64,000 bases of DNA from NCBI GenBank assembly GCA_023091665.1, contig JALJCQ010000017.1:372001-436000 (forward strand), in the 5' to 3' direction. A model generated the notes under the pieces. It saw nothing but the letters and a program-made list of their open reading frames with translations. It searched no databases and was not told where the DNA came from. This stretch comes from Pythium myriotylum. Lineage: Eukaryota > Oomycota > Peronosporomycetes > Pythiales > Pythiaceae. Positions 39,967 to 50,429 of the stretch are shown piece after piece. The first letter of the stretch is position 1. The number at the start of each line of letters is the position of its first letter. The position numbers were made by a program, and so were the translations under genes.

Positions 39967-41409
39967 GAACAACATGGCGCCCATCACGAGCTCTAACTAC
40001 ACCGCGTACTCAATGCAGCATTCAACAGATTCTTTGGCTTCTTTTTTTTTCGCTGCTATTTTTCTTCTTCACACTCGACAATCGGACTAGATCACCAGTC
40101 GCATTGTTGACTCACCCTCATCCTTTCCAAACGACACTGGCAGACTCGAATTTGCACTAGCTGTTGTCTCAGGCTTTGTTCCAATCCTGTTTCTCGCAAC
40201 TCGTCACCTCTGCGATGGTGCTGACTCCTCCTCACCGTCGTCGCTGCCAATACCGAAGGTCTCCTTCAGTCAAAAACCAGCGAAAATCATGCCCGAGTAG
40301 GCAGCGCATACTCGACAGCTTACGCTCGTCACTCTTCTTTTGCTCGTCACACAACTTGAGCTTATCCCACATGAATCTCGATATCGATAAGCGCCAAGAT
40401 CCCGGTAGCCCACATGATCGCGAGTCCCAATGTCCCGAGACTCGTCCCGTGCCTCGCAAGAATCGTCTTGATCAACACCAACACCGTGGCATCAATCAGT
40501 ATGGAAAAAACACGACGAAAACGTCACCGACGCGCGTGGCGTGAGCGAGGGAGCACTTGAAAAGAATCTGTGATGGCGGGAGGTGCCCATCCATGGTACA
40601 CTGTACCCCGTTGAAGTGTACCCAAGTGCTGACGTACGTCAGCCAACACGAGGGTACGGTCGCGTACCCCTGGTTACGTTTTGGTGGTGCCGCTTTCCCC
40701 GAGGGATGTGTGGTTCTGGTGGTGACCGGAGCTGCTCACGAGGTGCGTGGTCCATGCGACCGCACAGGGGCGATTCCCACGCGATTAGGTAGTGCAAATC
40801 GACGGGCTCGTTGTCGCGTGGGAGCGATTGACGCAAACGCGACGCGTCGCGGCGTTTCCCGTGCGTTGCGTTTGACGCGTTTGCGTCGTCGTCGAGAAAG
40901 GACGGACAATGGCGAATGGCGGAAAATGATGGTGGCGATGCGATGCGACCGGTGCGGGTGTGTTTGTGTGAGTTGGCTCAGGGGGAATGTGGTGGGGGAT
41001 TGTGCTGGAGGTGATGTGAGAGAGAGATGTTGCGATTCGGGCGAGGGGAGGGGTGGTCGTGGAGGAGAGGTGAGGCTGTGATGAGAACCTGGGGATGAGT
41101 GTCACTTGGAGATGCTGGAGGTGGTGTCTGCATGGCGCTGGCCGCGAGTGGAGAGAGATCATGGAGCGCGAGTCCTTTTCATCTACATATATTAATGGTG
41201 TGGGGTGGTTGAAAGGGGTCTCGACCGAGTCAAGCCAGCCCAGCAGTACACTGGGACTCGCCTCGGTCGACAAGAGCCCGCGTCCTCGCTCCTTCCGCGC
41301 CCACGCTTTTCCCGACTCCCGTGGTTCCCCCACCAAGAGTCGGTTCTTTTCGAAAAGCGCAACGCGGGTTCCGCAGCGAGACACCGCGGGATCCTTACGA
41401 GAGATCTAT
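39967..41409. other. Convergent intergenic region, 1.4 kb, no gene recognised
   Basis: Lies between the 3' ends of the giant GTPase and cytochrome c. It contains a perfect 16-bp palindrome (40628-40643) and an inverted repeat GACGCAAACGCG (40829-40840) / CGCGTTTGCGTC (40877-40888). A hydrophobic open stretch on the minus strand near 40380-40520 lacks a start and is too short to call. Confidence 0.45.
40628..40643. promoter_or_regulatory. Palindrome with two CRE/bZIP half-sites
   Basis: GCTGACGTACGTCAGC is perfectly self-complementary and contains TGACGT and ACGTCA, classic bZIP recognition half-sites. Both neighbouring genes converge on this region, so it has no obvious target promoter; an unannotated transcript is possible. 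Confidence 0.4.
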
Positions 41410-41760
41410 TTACTCCGAGGTGTTGCTCGGGTCGCAGGCCTCGATGAGGTACGCGATGAGGTCGCGGCGCTCGTTGGGCTTCTTGAGGCCGGCAAAGACC
41501 ATCTTGGTGCCCTTGATGTACTTCTTGGGCGCGAGCAGGTACTCGAAGAGCGTCTCGTCGGTCCAGACGACGCCCGAGTTCTTGTTGGCGGCCGAGTACG
41601 AGTAGTTTTCGGCCTGGCCCGACTGGCGGTTGATCAGTCCGTTGAGGTTCGGGCCCTGCTTGTGCGGGCCGCCGGCCGCGACCGTGTGGCACTGCGCGCA
41701 CTTGGTCTTGAAGATCTTGGCGCCCTTGGCGGCGTCTCCCGTGCCTCCGGCGACGTTCAT
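41410..41760 (-). CDS. CYC1: Cytochrome c
   Basis: Single exon, 116 residues, ATG at 41758-41760. Soluble electron carrier between complexes III and IV in the mitochondrial intermembrane space. Visible: [20 protein letters not shown] with the heme-binding [26 protein letters not shown], and KMVFAGLKK with the methionine axial ligand. The open frame extends 24 codons upstream to another ATG at 41832, but the family start and the short usual N-terminus favour 41760. No intron. The gene symbol is the family name; numbering is not implied. Confidence 0.96.
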   Translation of the reverse strand: MNVAGGTGDAAKGAKIFKTKCAQCHTVAAGGPHKQGPNLNGLINRQSGQAENYSYSAANKNSGVVWTDETLFEYLLAPKKYIKGTKMVFAGLKKPNERRDLIAYLIEACDPSNTSE

Positions 41761-43074
41761 GGTGCTTGGTGGTGGGTTTGGTGGAGGTTGGTGGTTGGAA
41801 ATTCTCAACTGTTGGCGAGTTGGCGTCGGCAAGGAAGTTGGCGTTGGGGCGTTGGCGAAACGGGGGGGTTAAACCTCGTTTTTGAGGTGGAAGTAGCAAA
41901 AAGATAACGGTGCCCGAGACACAGAAAATGAGAGGTGGGGCGTGGGCCAGGCCGGTTGAAAACAGTTGGAAAGGGTTTTAAACAGAGTGTTTGAAACACA
42001 CCGTAGGATCTGGGTGGCGTGGGGAATGGGGAGGACGCGGCTGACGCACGCGACGTCACGGATACACAATGCCTCCAAAGAGCTCGAGCTCACTTGCCTG
42101 GACCGTCTAGACGACGCACGGCTCTTGGTGGCTCGATCGTGGAGTATTCATACTGTATCTACAAGATCCGACGCAAGTCCTGGCTGCTTCTGGTGAGCGA
42201 AAGCTCGGAATTCGGGCGCCTCGCGATGTCCGACCTGGCCCGCCAAGTGGAGCTTCTCGGCCCAAACGACTGCCTTCTGATTGGTTCAGGAAGTGGACTG
42301 TACCCAGACGCTCGTATCTTTGTCGCACACGGCGTGTATAAAACAAGAGTGCGTTTTGAACAGCGGTTCCTAATAATCACGTTTTGGTGGTCTTTGGTGG
42401 GCGACTCTTTTTTGGTCGCTCTCTCTTGGACCACCGGAGAAAACGCCCGACGAGTCTGACGTCGCGTCCACGAAAATGCCAAAAGGGCATGAGCGCAGAC
42501 GCCGCCGAGCGGACGTCGCGCTGGGCCTGGGCCGTCTATTATAATAACGTCGCCAGCCCCACTGGAAGTAGGGCAGCGACCGGCCACCAGAGTCTCTCCT
42601 CTTGTCACTTCCCGTGGGAGGAAAAAAACCCGATCGGGCGGCTCGAGGAGACGGGGCGGCCGTTGTCAACAATAGCAAACTCCATTCGGCTCGAAAGCGG
42701 TCGGTCCTCCTCGCCTCGCCCGGCACCCCTTGAGGAGCTCCGAGCCATGTCGACCGCAGGTTTGCTTGCTGACGTACTCGCGAATCTGTGACAGCGGAGC
42801 CACAAACCTACTGGGATACGGTATATACCACAACAGTTTGTATCCAGTTCGTATCATGATGAATACTGTATCCGACATTACAATATGCACTCTGGCCCCG
42901 CGTTCCCAGTCGCAAGGCGCGCGAAAAGCTGCTCGCGGACACCATCGATTATTCGCCTGGTAAGCTCGCTTCGCTACGCCGCAACGACGGCACTACACGC
43001 CATGGCACCGCGCGCATGCTGATCTCCGATGTCTCTTCTGTCGGTGTGGCGATTTGCAGATCTCGCCGTGACCC
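41761..43074. other. Divergent promoter region of cytochrome c and the nucleoporin gene
   Basis: 1.3 kb between two divergent ATGs. A TATAAAA-like GTATAAAACAAG lies near 42336. Open frames such as 42019-42459 start with GTG and overlap frames on the other strand; no product recognised. Confidence 0.45.
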
Positions 43075-44126
43075 ATGAGCGCCACAATCGGCGACGACGA
43101 GTACTTCCCGTCGCTGCTCACGGGCGGCGCGACGTCGCCGAAAAAGTCCAAGGAGAACTCGTCGCTCGCGAGCGCCGACCCGAGCGACGCGCCCTGGGCC
43201 ATCAAGCGCGGGCCGCGACTCACGTTCGCCGAGTCGCTCTCCATGGAGAAGAAGCAGCTCGAGCCGACGCTCGGCGACGTCGACACGAACGACTCGCCGT
43301 TCAACTTTGCGCGCAGCGCCACGACGTCCGTGCGAAGACGCAAGGGCCACGGCGCCCACGATGACGACATCGACGACGATGTACCTCCACCGCCTACCGT
43401 AAGCTCCCCCCTCTCCTTCGCTTCCTTCCTTCTTCTCTTCAAGACTCCTCGCGTCGAGCAGCGTCTAACTCTCCGATCGTGCACTTGACCTCCAACCCAC
43501 GTAGTCCTCACTGGCTGATCCGACTGGTTTCCTGAGCGACCACCTCGCCGGCACGAAGATCGACGAGCTGCCGTTCCGACCAGCCGGCGTCTCGGCGGGG
43601 CTCTCGGCGTCCTCGGCGTCGTTCTTCCAGGGAGACGAGTGGGGCTACGACAAACAGTACTGGGTCACCGTCTACGGGTTCCCGTCGAGCTCCAAGTCGT
43701 TCATCCTGCAGCAATTCCAGACGCTCGGCGACGTGATCAGCTACACGTCGGGCGCCGGCAACTGGCTCCACATTCGGTACCACACGCGGCTCCAGGCCGA
43801 GAAGGCGCTGAGCCACGACGGTAAGCTGCTCGGCGGCTCGATCATGATCGGCGTCAAGAAGTGCATGCCCTCGGAGCTCGAAGGCGTGCGACAAGAGCCG
43901 ACCTCGAGCCTCTTCTTCTCCCACGCACGTAGAAACCCGGGCGCCAAGTGAGTGACTGCTGAGTAGTCTGATATAGAGAGACACGAGTGTGCTGACGATG
44001 GATTGATGGGGGGAAAACAACAGGGATCTGGAAGTCGACCCCATCAAGGAAGAAGATCTCATGCTGCCGCCGCGACGCCGGCAGGACATTTGCTCTCGCC
44101 TGCTCGGCTTCCTATTTAACTGGTGA
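43075..44126 (+). CDS. NUP35: Nup35/Nup53-type nucleoporin
   Basis: Three exons: 43075-43398, 43505-43947, 44024-44126; 289 residues. Donors are GTAAGC and GTGAGT, acceptors TAG and CAG; phases 0 and 2. N-terminal low-complexity region with FAESLSMEKKQ and DSPFNFAR, then the RRM-like MPPN domain from about residue 158 (YWVTVYGFP, LQQFQTLGDVISY, NWLHIRYHTRLQAEKALSHD, GSIMIGVKKC), and at the extreme C-terminus RLLGFLFNW, the amphipathic membrane-binding helix typical of Nup53/Nup35. Role: scaffold of the inner ring of the nuclear pore complex, linking the Nup93 group to the nuclear membrane. The last exon is essential to this call, because reading through intron 2 would lose the helix. Confidence 0.93.
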
Positions 44127-44382
44127 GGCAAAAAGGCAACCAAACGAAACTTCTCCCCGAGAGCGAGCCAGAGACACAGAGACAAAAGCAGAAAATGGCG
44201 AAGCAATCGTCTTGTACATACCCCTCCACTCCCTCTCTCCAACCTCCATCACCTTGAAGTCCTCCGTCCTAAATGAAGCCCTTCCGTCCTCGTTTATACC
44301 AAAAACCAGGACAACTTGACCTAGAATAAGGTATCGAGTCGTTTCATGCACTCTTCTTCCGTCGTGATACGAAGAGAAGCTC

Positions 44383-46146
44383 ATGAGCGGCTACGGTGGA
44401 GGGTATGCCGGCGGCTACGGCGGCCCCGCGCCGGGTTACGGCTTCGCCGGCGGCTTCCGCGCGCAGGGCGACGTGCCCACGGCGCTGAGCGCGCACCCGA
44501 CGGCCATGGAGGCGCTCGAGAGCGCCGTGGCGCTGCCCGGCGTCTTCACGGCGGCCGAGCTGCAGCGCACGCTGCGTCGCAACCGCTTCGACGTCATGAA
44601 GACGGCGCTGCAGCTGCGCGAGAAGCACGCGTTCCGCGAGCAGAGCCACTACGACCAGCTCAACATCGGGCTCTCGACGCTCCAGATCGAGCTGCGCAAA
44701 GGGTACGTGCACTTTCTCGAGAACGCCGTCGACATGGGCAACTGCCCCGTCGTGCTGCTGCTGCTCAAGCACTTCAAGCCGCACTTTTCGGGCGAGAAGA
44801 CGCAGCTCAAGGGCATGGGCACCATGGACGGGTCCTCGACGCTCGAAGACACGCGGCGGCTTTGTGTGTACATGATGGATCTGGCGGTCGAAGCGATGGA
44901 AGAGAACAAGGCTGATGGAGTCGTGTTCATCGTCGACTTGGACGGCTGGGCTGTGAGCAACTTGGAGACGCAGATCGTCACGGACATTCTCATGATGCTC
45001 AAGATGAGGTACCCGGAGGTCGTCAAGTTCGTGCTCGTGCTCAACGGCAGTGCGTTCTCGCGTGGTATCATGCATCTGCTGACCAAGATGGCGTCCGAGC
45101 GTACCCAGCAGCGCATCAAGATGCTGCAGAACGTCGGTGACCTGCGTCATTTCCTCCACCCGCCGTCGATCCCGATGATGTACGGTGGTCAGTACAAGCT
45201 GATGACCCCGCTGGAGTGGATGAAAGTGCAGGCTGAGATCGAAGAAGTCGACCTCAATTCCGACGCCGCGGCCAAGCAAGAGGAGCAGAAGTACATGACA
45301 GCAGATGCACGCCAGTTGAATGGCATGCAGTATGCGGCTTGCAGTGTGGACCAGGTCGTGGAGATGAAGTCAAGCGTGATCCGAGGACCGCTATGGCGAA
45401 ACAAGAGCGGTGTCGCGTGGGTAAAGATGTACGGCATTTTGAGACCAGAGGCCTTGCTGATGTACGAGGCCGTGACGTCCAAGATGCCACAGATCATTAT
45501 TCCAGTGAATGAGGATTCCAACGTCGTCGCGGCACAGTTTGCGGATGCACCGAAGGGCACTTTTGGATTTCGCATTGATGTCCCTGGTGTTGCGGGTGGC
45601 CATTTGATTGCCGCTTGTTCGGAGCACGAGCGAGGCAACTGGCTGCAAGAAATTCAGATGAACATTAACGCCGCCAAAGAAGAGATCGCGCGAATCCAGT
45701 ACGAAGAAGAGAAGCGCCTGGAGGAAGAACGAGCGTTCGCCAAGCTTAACATGATCTCGTTTGACGAGCCGCCGACACCTCCACCTGCACCTACCCAACC
45801 GAAGCAGCATCAGTCGCAGCCACCAACTCCTGTTCAGCAGATGCCCAATCCGATGCAGGGCATGATGCCGGGTATGTACATGCCTCAGCAGCAGCAGATG
45901 CAGCCGAACATGATGATGCCTGGAATGCAACCCAACATGATGATGATGCAGCAGCAGCAGTTAAATCCTATGCAACAAACCTCGATGATGGGGATGGCAA
46001 GCGGCTTCCCCATGCAGCAACCACCACAGATGATGATGGGGCAGATGCAGAACCCCATGATGATGATGAACACAATGTACAATCCCCAGCAGCAACAACA
46101 GCAGCAGCAACAGTACCCGCCACACATGCAATTCCCACGCAGTTGA
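44383..46146 (+). CDS. CRAL-TRIO and PH domain protein with Q/M-rich tail
   Basis: Single exon, 587 residues, ATG at 44383. Gly/Tyr-rich start (GGYAGGYGGPAPGYGFAGG); a helical N-lobe, then a Sec14-like CRAL-TRIO core (about 95-270) with GVVFIVDLDGWAVSNL, a long helix, FVLVLNGSAFSRG and an LHPPSIPMMYGG stretch. A PH domain follows (about 325-440: IRGPLWRNKSG, WVKMYGILRPEALLMYE, HERGNWLQEIQMNI), a short charged helix, and a Pro/Gln/Met-rich tail (470-587) with several Q runs. Such proteins bind and move phosphoinositides or other lipids between membranes; the substrate is not evident. The tail looks disordered and condensate-prone (inference). Confidence 0.85.
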   Translation: MSGYGGGYAGGYGGPAPGYGFAGGFRAQGDVPTALSAHPTAMEALESAVALPGVFTAAELQRTLRRNRFDVMKTALQLREKHAFREQSHYDQLNIGLSTLQIELRKGYVHFLENAVDMGNCPVVLLLLKHFKPHFSGEKTQLKGMGTMDGSSTLEDTRRLCVYMMDLAVEAMEENKADGVVFIVDLDGWAVSNLETQIVTDILMMLKMRYPEVVKFVLVLNGSAFSRGIMHLLTKMASERTQQRIKMLQNVGDLRHFLHPPSIPMMYGGQYKLMTPLEWMKVQAEIEEVDLNSDAAAKQEEQKYMTADARQLNGMQYAACSVDQVVEMKSSVIRGPLWRNKSGVAWVKMYGILRPEALLMYEAVTSKMPQIIIPVNEDSNVVAAQFADAPKGTFGFRIDVPGVAGGHLIAACSEHERGNWLQEIQMNINAAKEEIARIQYEEEKRLEEERAFAKLNMISFDEPPTPPPAPTQPKQHQSQPPTPVQQMPNPMQGMMPGMYMPQQQQMQPNMMMPGMQPNMMMMQQQQLNPMQQTSMMGMASGFPMQQPPQMMMGQMQNPMMMMNTMYNPQQQQQQQQQYPPHMQFPRS

Positions 46147-46247
46147 AAAGCAGCCGCCACTTGAACACTACAGCTCGTTTTGTTTCTTCACGTAGCTATT
46201 GTAAAAGAACCATAATAGCTGTTTAATCTTTTCTCTCTCCTTGTCAT

Positions 46248-46732
46248 TTAGTTGGCCGCCTCGACCGCCGCCGTCTTGGCCTTGGGCACGTGCGTGAACT
46301 TGCGGTAGAGCTGGACCATGCCCGTGCCGGCCATGAAGACGTTGACCGAGAAGAGGTTCCAGTTCTTGGGCGTGATCACGAGCGAGTAGCGCGACCAGAT
46401 GACGCCAGTGAGCGTCACGGCGGTCTGCTGCGCGAGCGAAATGTTCTCCGCCGGACGCTTCATGTCGGCCACGTTGGCCAGCGAGATGCCCCACTTCATG
46501 GCCGGCGCCCAGAAGTGCACTACACATGAGATGAGACGAACGCATGAGAACCCCACGAAGAGCTACGTGAGACCAGAAAGAAAAAAAAAATCCGGTTTTA
46601 ACAGGAGGAGTACTGCGTACCGGTGAAGGGGCCCGCTGGGTGCGCGAGCAAGGCCGCGATCTTGGGGTTGGCGGCCACGATGGGCTGCTCGAGGACCTTG
46701 GCCTGGAGGCGCGGCACGATGGACGGCAGCAT
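46248..46732 (-). CDS. MPC2: Mitochondrial pyruvate carrier subunit (MPC2-like)
   Basis: Two exons, complement(46248..46519, 46621..46732), 127 residues. The 101-bp intron begins GTACGC, has a C/T-rich acceptor ending GTAG, and splits a valine codon so that GPFT joins VHFWAPAMKWGIS, matching the family's GP.T.HFWAP..KWG signature. Further segments: ADMKRPAENISLAQQTAVT, GVIWSRYSLVITPKNWNLF, SVNVFMAGTGMVQLYR. Three short membrane helices are expected; it acts as a heterodimer with MPC1 in the mitochondrial inner membrane to import pyruvate. No partner gene is in the window. Confidence 0.94.
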
Positions 46733-46947
46733 GGCGTTCGGAAGGTGAAGTCGTCGATGACGCTCTCGCTTTTTTTCCCGATTGCCCAACTCTGGGAGCG
46801 GTTTTAACAGAAATCTGCAACAAATTTGACAGGGTTTACCTGTGATAATAGATGACATAGGATCAATGGACTAGAGGGACGACAGTACGATTTCAAAATG
46901 GCTTCATTAACGACGAGCAGAAGAAAGTGGTGACGAGCTCACACGCT

Positions 46948-49900
46948 CTACGCGAGCGTTGTTGCGAGAGGCGGAGTGGGCGGTCGAGAGTTTGCGGCAT
47001 TTGCAGCTGCTGGAGAGTTGGCGTCCTCGGTGGTTGTTGCTGTCGCCTCGGGAGGGACGTAAGCCATCATTCGGATCCATCGGCGACGACGCACCGAGTT
47101 GCCCAGACGCTTCTGGCTTGAGCGGCCACGAGCGAGATGCGTTTTGAAGCGAGGGAAGTCCGTTGCATAGCTCCATCCTTCGTCGTCACAGTCCGTGTAG
47201 CTCTTGTCAATCTTCCATGGTGAAGTCCACGTCCAGTTGGGAGGGTGCGTGATCGCTTCGAAGCTCAGCTCGACATCACCGTTACGGTTGGTGAATCGCC
47301 CACGGTCTGTCGGCAGCAAGTGGTTTGGCCCCCACTTGCCAAAGATACTCATGCGTTGGTTCTCAAAAATTTCCTCGAGGGCAACGCTGCCGTCAAGTGT
47401 GCTGTTGAGCCGTGCGAGCATCACGCGACGCGGACCGGTGATTGACCCTCTACCTTCACCACCATCGCTTGGGCGACCAGCGAGAGAACCCCTCGAGACT
47501 TCAGTTTCGCTGGAGCGGCCAGCGTTTGCTTCGCTTTCCTCGGCTTCAACGGTACGCCGAAGGTAGTCGAATAGCCGAACAGTACTCTTCGAGACACCGT
47601 CCTTTGTGCCTGAAATGATCTTGCCCTTGAACATTGTACTCTTCGTGAATGGAACGCCAAGGTAAACGCGGGCGACGAGCCGTTTCGACTCTGCGTTGCG
47701 CTCAACGACGTAGATCGTCTCCACGGTGAAGCAGTCACCGTAAGGGATATCGTACATTTCCATCTTGAACTCCATCACGAGCGGGTCATCCTCTTCCTTC
47801 GGCAATCGGACGTGTTGGTCGTTAGTTGCAGATGTCGACGGAGGGCCGATAACGGCAGTGTTCTGCGCGCGGAATTTGACTGTACGGACGAGACCGCCGT
47901 ACTCAACTGAGTCCTTCCAATCCGTGATCTCATGATCCGTATCGCCTGTTTCCTTGTGGAACGCTGCCCACTTAGACATGGTACCGTTCGCGTAGAACAG
48001 CTCGAAGAAATGGGCGGGGTCTCGGACACTTGGGTGAATATCGTACTGGCCAATGAACTGGCGATCTTCTTCCGCAGAGACGAGGAATGGCTTCTCGGTG
48101 ACCGCGCCGGCGCTGCCCGCGCCATCGCCGTCCAGGCTCTTGTTAAGCTCCTCAAACATGATCTTTGTCGACTGGCTCACACCTTCGCGTGTTGCAGAGA
48201 TAATCTTCGACTTGAACATACAGCCCTTCGAAAATGGGATGCCCAATGAACACTTCCCAACGAGCTTACCGTCAGCATTACGCTCAATAGTGAACACCTG
48301 CTCGACCGTGAAGCAATCTCCGTACGGGATATCGTGTAGGAAGTTGCGTAGCTCGATGACAAGCTTGTCCGGGTCACACTGTGTGACATCAGAGAAAAAG
48401 ACGTGCTGGTTTTGCGTGGACATTGTTGACGCCGGGCCAATACTGGCGTTTGTAAGGGCGCGGAACGTGAACGCACGCACTTGTCCACCGTACTCCTTGC
48501 TTTCGCTCCAATCGCCCATTTCAAGCTCCGTGTCTCCACGTGCCTTGAAGTACGCCTGCCAACGGCCCAGAGTGCCGTTTGCGTAGAACAGCTCGAAGAA
48601 CTCAACACAGCTCTTGATCGACGGATGGATCTCATACTCGCCCAGCATTTCACGCTCGGCTTCCGTCGTCACGAGGAATGGCACAGTTGCTGCGCCACCT
48701 GCGAGATCGACAGAGTAGTTGAGTTTCAGTGAGAGCTGGCCAAGAACTGCGTCGGTGCTCGACATGACCGGCCATGTGCACGACATGGTGGCCTCCTTCA
48801 TTCCAGTGAATCCGAAAATTTCTTTGAGCGACAGCGAGACTTGGCCAATCTTGGTTGTCAAGTATCGGAGGTGGATCTCGTACACGTGTAGTACCATAAC
48901 GTCGGGGAGGCCTTTGAATGTGCCCGAGCGCGAACCAATGAGCTTGCATTCTTCACACTCGCTGCACAAGTGGTCCGTGAAGTGCCACGCGAGGTTTTCT
49001 TTCCAATTGATCGCGCTTTTTTCACAGTTTTTGGGCACGGTCTGGCCCACGGGCACGGACGAGTGGTCATGGAGCTCCGACTTGAACTTGACGACCACGT
49101 AGAACTGGCGCAGCGTCGCTTCCTTGCCATAGGTCATATCATCGACGAAAGCCTCGAGCTTGTGGGACCGCAGCGGCGGTGGGTTGCCGGAAGCATCACT
49201 CGCGGAGCCCGAGGCCGTGAGTGGCGACCCCGAGGCCGACGCGTCTGCATCCGCGGCACCGTAGACGGCAGCATTGGGCGTCGAGTCGATGCGTCCGGGC
49301 ACGCGCGCCTGGATCGCTCTCTTGGTGAGCACGCAGAGCCACTTGCGTGCGGCCATCTCACCTTCCGTGCGGAAAAAGTAGGTGCCACCGAGCGTGCCTC
49401 GCACCTCGAGCGTGTTGGCGCCAAACTCCATCGGATCGGCCGGCTTGACTGCATGCACGGCGAGCGATCCTTTGATATTAGCATTCTTGCGTGCCGCCTC
49501 GGCGTTCGGGTAGTACTTGATGCGGCCGTTGCCGTCGAGCACGACAAAGCGCTTTTTCCAGTTCTTCCCTCGCTGGATGCCCTTCTTGACGAGCAGCCAG
49601 CCGTCGAGCGCGTCGTCGCCGAGCTCCATGAGGCTCTCGACGAACTCCTGTTTGTTGGCGATCGTGTCGGCGAAGAACGGCGACGCGTAGTACGTCGAGC
49701 GCCGCGGCAGCAGCGCGCGGATCTCGCTCTCGAGCCGCTCTTTCACGCTGGCGCCTCGCTTGAACGGCGCCGGCGGCAGGCCGTTCTTGATCGCCGGCGA
49801 CGACGCCGTGCGCGGCACATTCGTTGTCGTGGGGGTTGTCGTTGTGGCTGTCGGCGGCGCGGCGGCGGCGACGGGCGTCGACGGCAGCGGCTCGGGCTTT

Positions 49901-50013
49901 TCGCGCACGAGCAGCCGCACGAGCACGAGCAGCGAGGCGGCGCCGACGCAGAGCGCGGCGACGAGGTCGGCGAGCCCCGCGTAGAGCGGCGCCGTGCACG
50001 TGGAGCTGCTCAT
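46948..50013 (-). CDS. PH-C2-VASt-VASt-DysF protein, membrane-anchored
   Basis: Single exon, 1,021 residues, ATG at 50011-50013. Order: an N-terminal hydrophobic anchor (about 10-35), a disordered A/P/T linker, a PH domain (about 135-235; GWLLVKKGIQRGKNWKKRFV, FFRTEGEMAARKWLCVL), a C2-like domain (about 285-440), and two VASt lipid-transfer domains (about 446-620 and 640-815), each opening FL.(T/S)(T/A)E...(F/M)(I/L)G.Y(E/D)IHPS and containing a DIPYGDCFTVE motif. A C-terminal DysF-type domain (about 890-980) carries W.W..PWKIDKS, DDEGWSYATDF and RRRRWIR. VASt proteins move sterols or related lipids at ER contact sites; DysF occurs in ferlins and peroxins. The anchor plus lipid-transfer domains suggest a membrane-contact-site tether; ligand and membrane are inferred only. 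Confidence 0.85.
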   Translation of the reverse strand: MSSSTCTAPLYAGLADLVAALCVGAASLLVLVRLLVREKPEPLPSTPVAAAAPPTATTTTPTTTNVPRTASSPAIKNGLPPAPFKRGASVKERLESEIRALLPRRSTYYASPFFADTIANKQEFVESLMELGDDALDGWLLVKKGIQRGKNWKKRFVVLDGNGRIKYYPNAEAARKNANIKGSLAVHAVKPADPMEFGANTLEVRGTLGGTYFFRTEGEMAARKWLCVLTKRAIQARVPGRIDSTPNAAVYGAADADASASGSPLTASGSASDASGNPPPLRSHKLEAFVDDMTYGKEATLRQFYVVVKFKSELHDHSSVPVGQTVPKNCEKSAINWKENLAWHFTDHLCSECEECKLIGSRSGTFKGLPDVMVLHVYEIHLRYLTTKIGQVSLSLKEIFGFTGMKEATMSCTWPVMSSTDAVLGQLSLKLNYSVDLAGGAATVPFLVTTEAEREMLGEYEIHPSIKSCVEFFELFYANGTLGRWQAYFKARGDTELEMGDWSESKEYGGQVRAFTFRALTNASIGPASTMSTQNQHVFFSDVTQCDPDKLVIELRNFLHDIPYGDCFTVEQVFTIERNADGKLVGKCSLGIPFSKGCMFKSKIISATREGVSQSTKIMFEELNKSLDGDGAGSAGAVTEKPFLVSAEEDRQFIGQYDIHPSVRDPAHFFELFYANGTMSKWAAFHKETGDTDHEITDWKDSVEYGGLVRTVKFRAQNTAVIGPPSTSATNDQHVRLPKEEDDPLVMEFKMEMYDIPYGDCFTVETIYVVERNAESKRLVARVYLGVPFTKSTMFKGKIISGTKDGVSKSTVRLFDYLRRTVEAEESEANAGRSSETEVSRGSLAGRPSDGGEGRGSITGPRRVMLARLNSTLDGSVALEEIFENQRMSIFGKWGPNHLLPTDRGRFTNRNGDVELSFEAITHPPNWTWTSPWKIDKSYTDCDDEGWSYATDFPRFKTHLARGRSSQKRLGNSVRRRRWIRMMAYVPPEATATTTEDANSPAAANAANSRPPTPPLATTLA

Positions 50014-50347
50014 GAGGTCAGGCGGGGGATAGGGGAGCGAGCGAGCGAGCGAAGGAGGGGGAAAGCTTCTCTCTCTCTCGCTAGGAGAGCATGCACGCTT
50101 GTTGCCGCGTTGAACATGACGAGGGGGATTACGGGGGGAGAGAGGGTACTGGGGAGATCCGACTAAGTACGAGAAGAGGAGATGCTGGGAACGTACTTGA
50201 GCGGAGGGAATATGGGTACATTATTTTAGGCGGCGGGGGTGCTATGAATAAATATGCGCGGAAGATCGGAGCCGATGGGTGTGGATGCGTGTGGATATAT
50301 ATATAAGTAGGGAGGATCTTACCGGGAGGAGATGGTGGGTGGGCGAG

Positions 50348-50363
50348 GCTCAGTTTCGAATTG
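50348..50363 (+). promoter_or_regulatory. Possible oomycete initiator before small secreted gene
   Basis: GCTCAGTTTCGAATTG matches much of GCTCATTYYNCAWTTT, about 80 bases before the ATG at 50430. Suggestive only. Confidence 0.3.
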
Positions 50364-50429
50364 GACGCGAGCAGCTCAAGTCGTGTCCCCGGTCAAAAGT
50401 CCAAGTTCTTTGGGATCTTTTTTCTTGCC

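Noticed and set aside
40380..40545. Hydrophobic minus-strand stretch resembling a membrane helix
   Set aside because: No start codon, ~50 residues, no splice partners found; may be chance.
42019..42459. 146-codon frame in the cytochrome c / nucleoporin divergent region
   Set aside because: Starts with GTG, has no family resemblance, and overlaps equally long frames on the other strand.
44344..45279. 311-codon minus-strand frame opposite the CRAL-TRIO gene
   Set aside because: Histidine/arginine-rich antisense frame; the plus strand carries the recognisable domains.
48970..50166. 398-codon plus-strand frame opposite the PH-C2-VASt gene
   Set aside because: Arginine-rich composition without domains; a shadow created by GC-rich codon use of the minus-strand gene.
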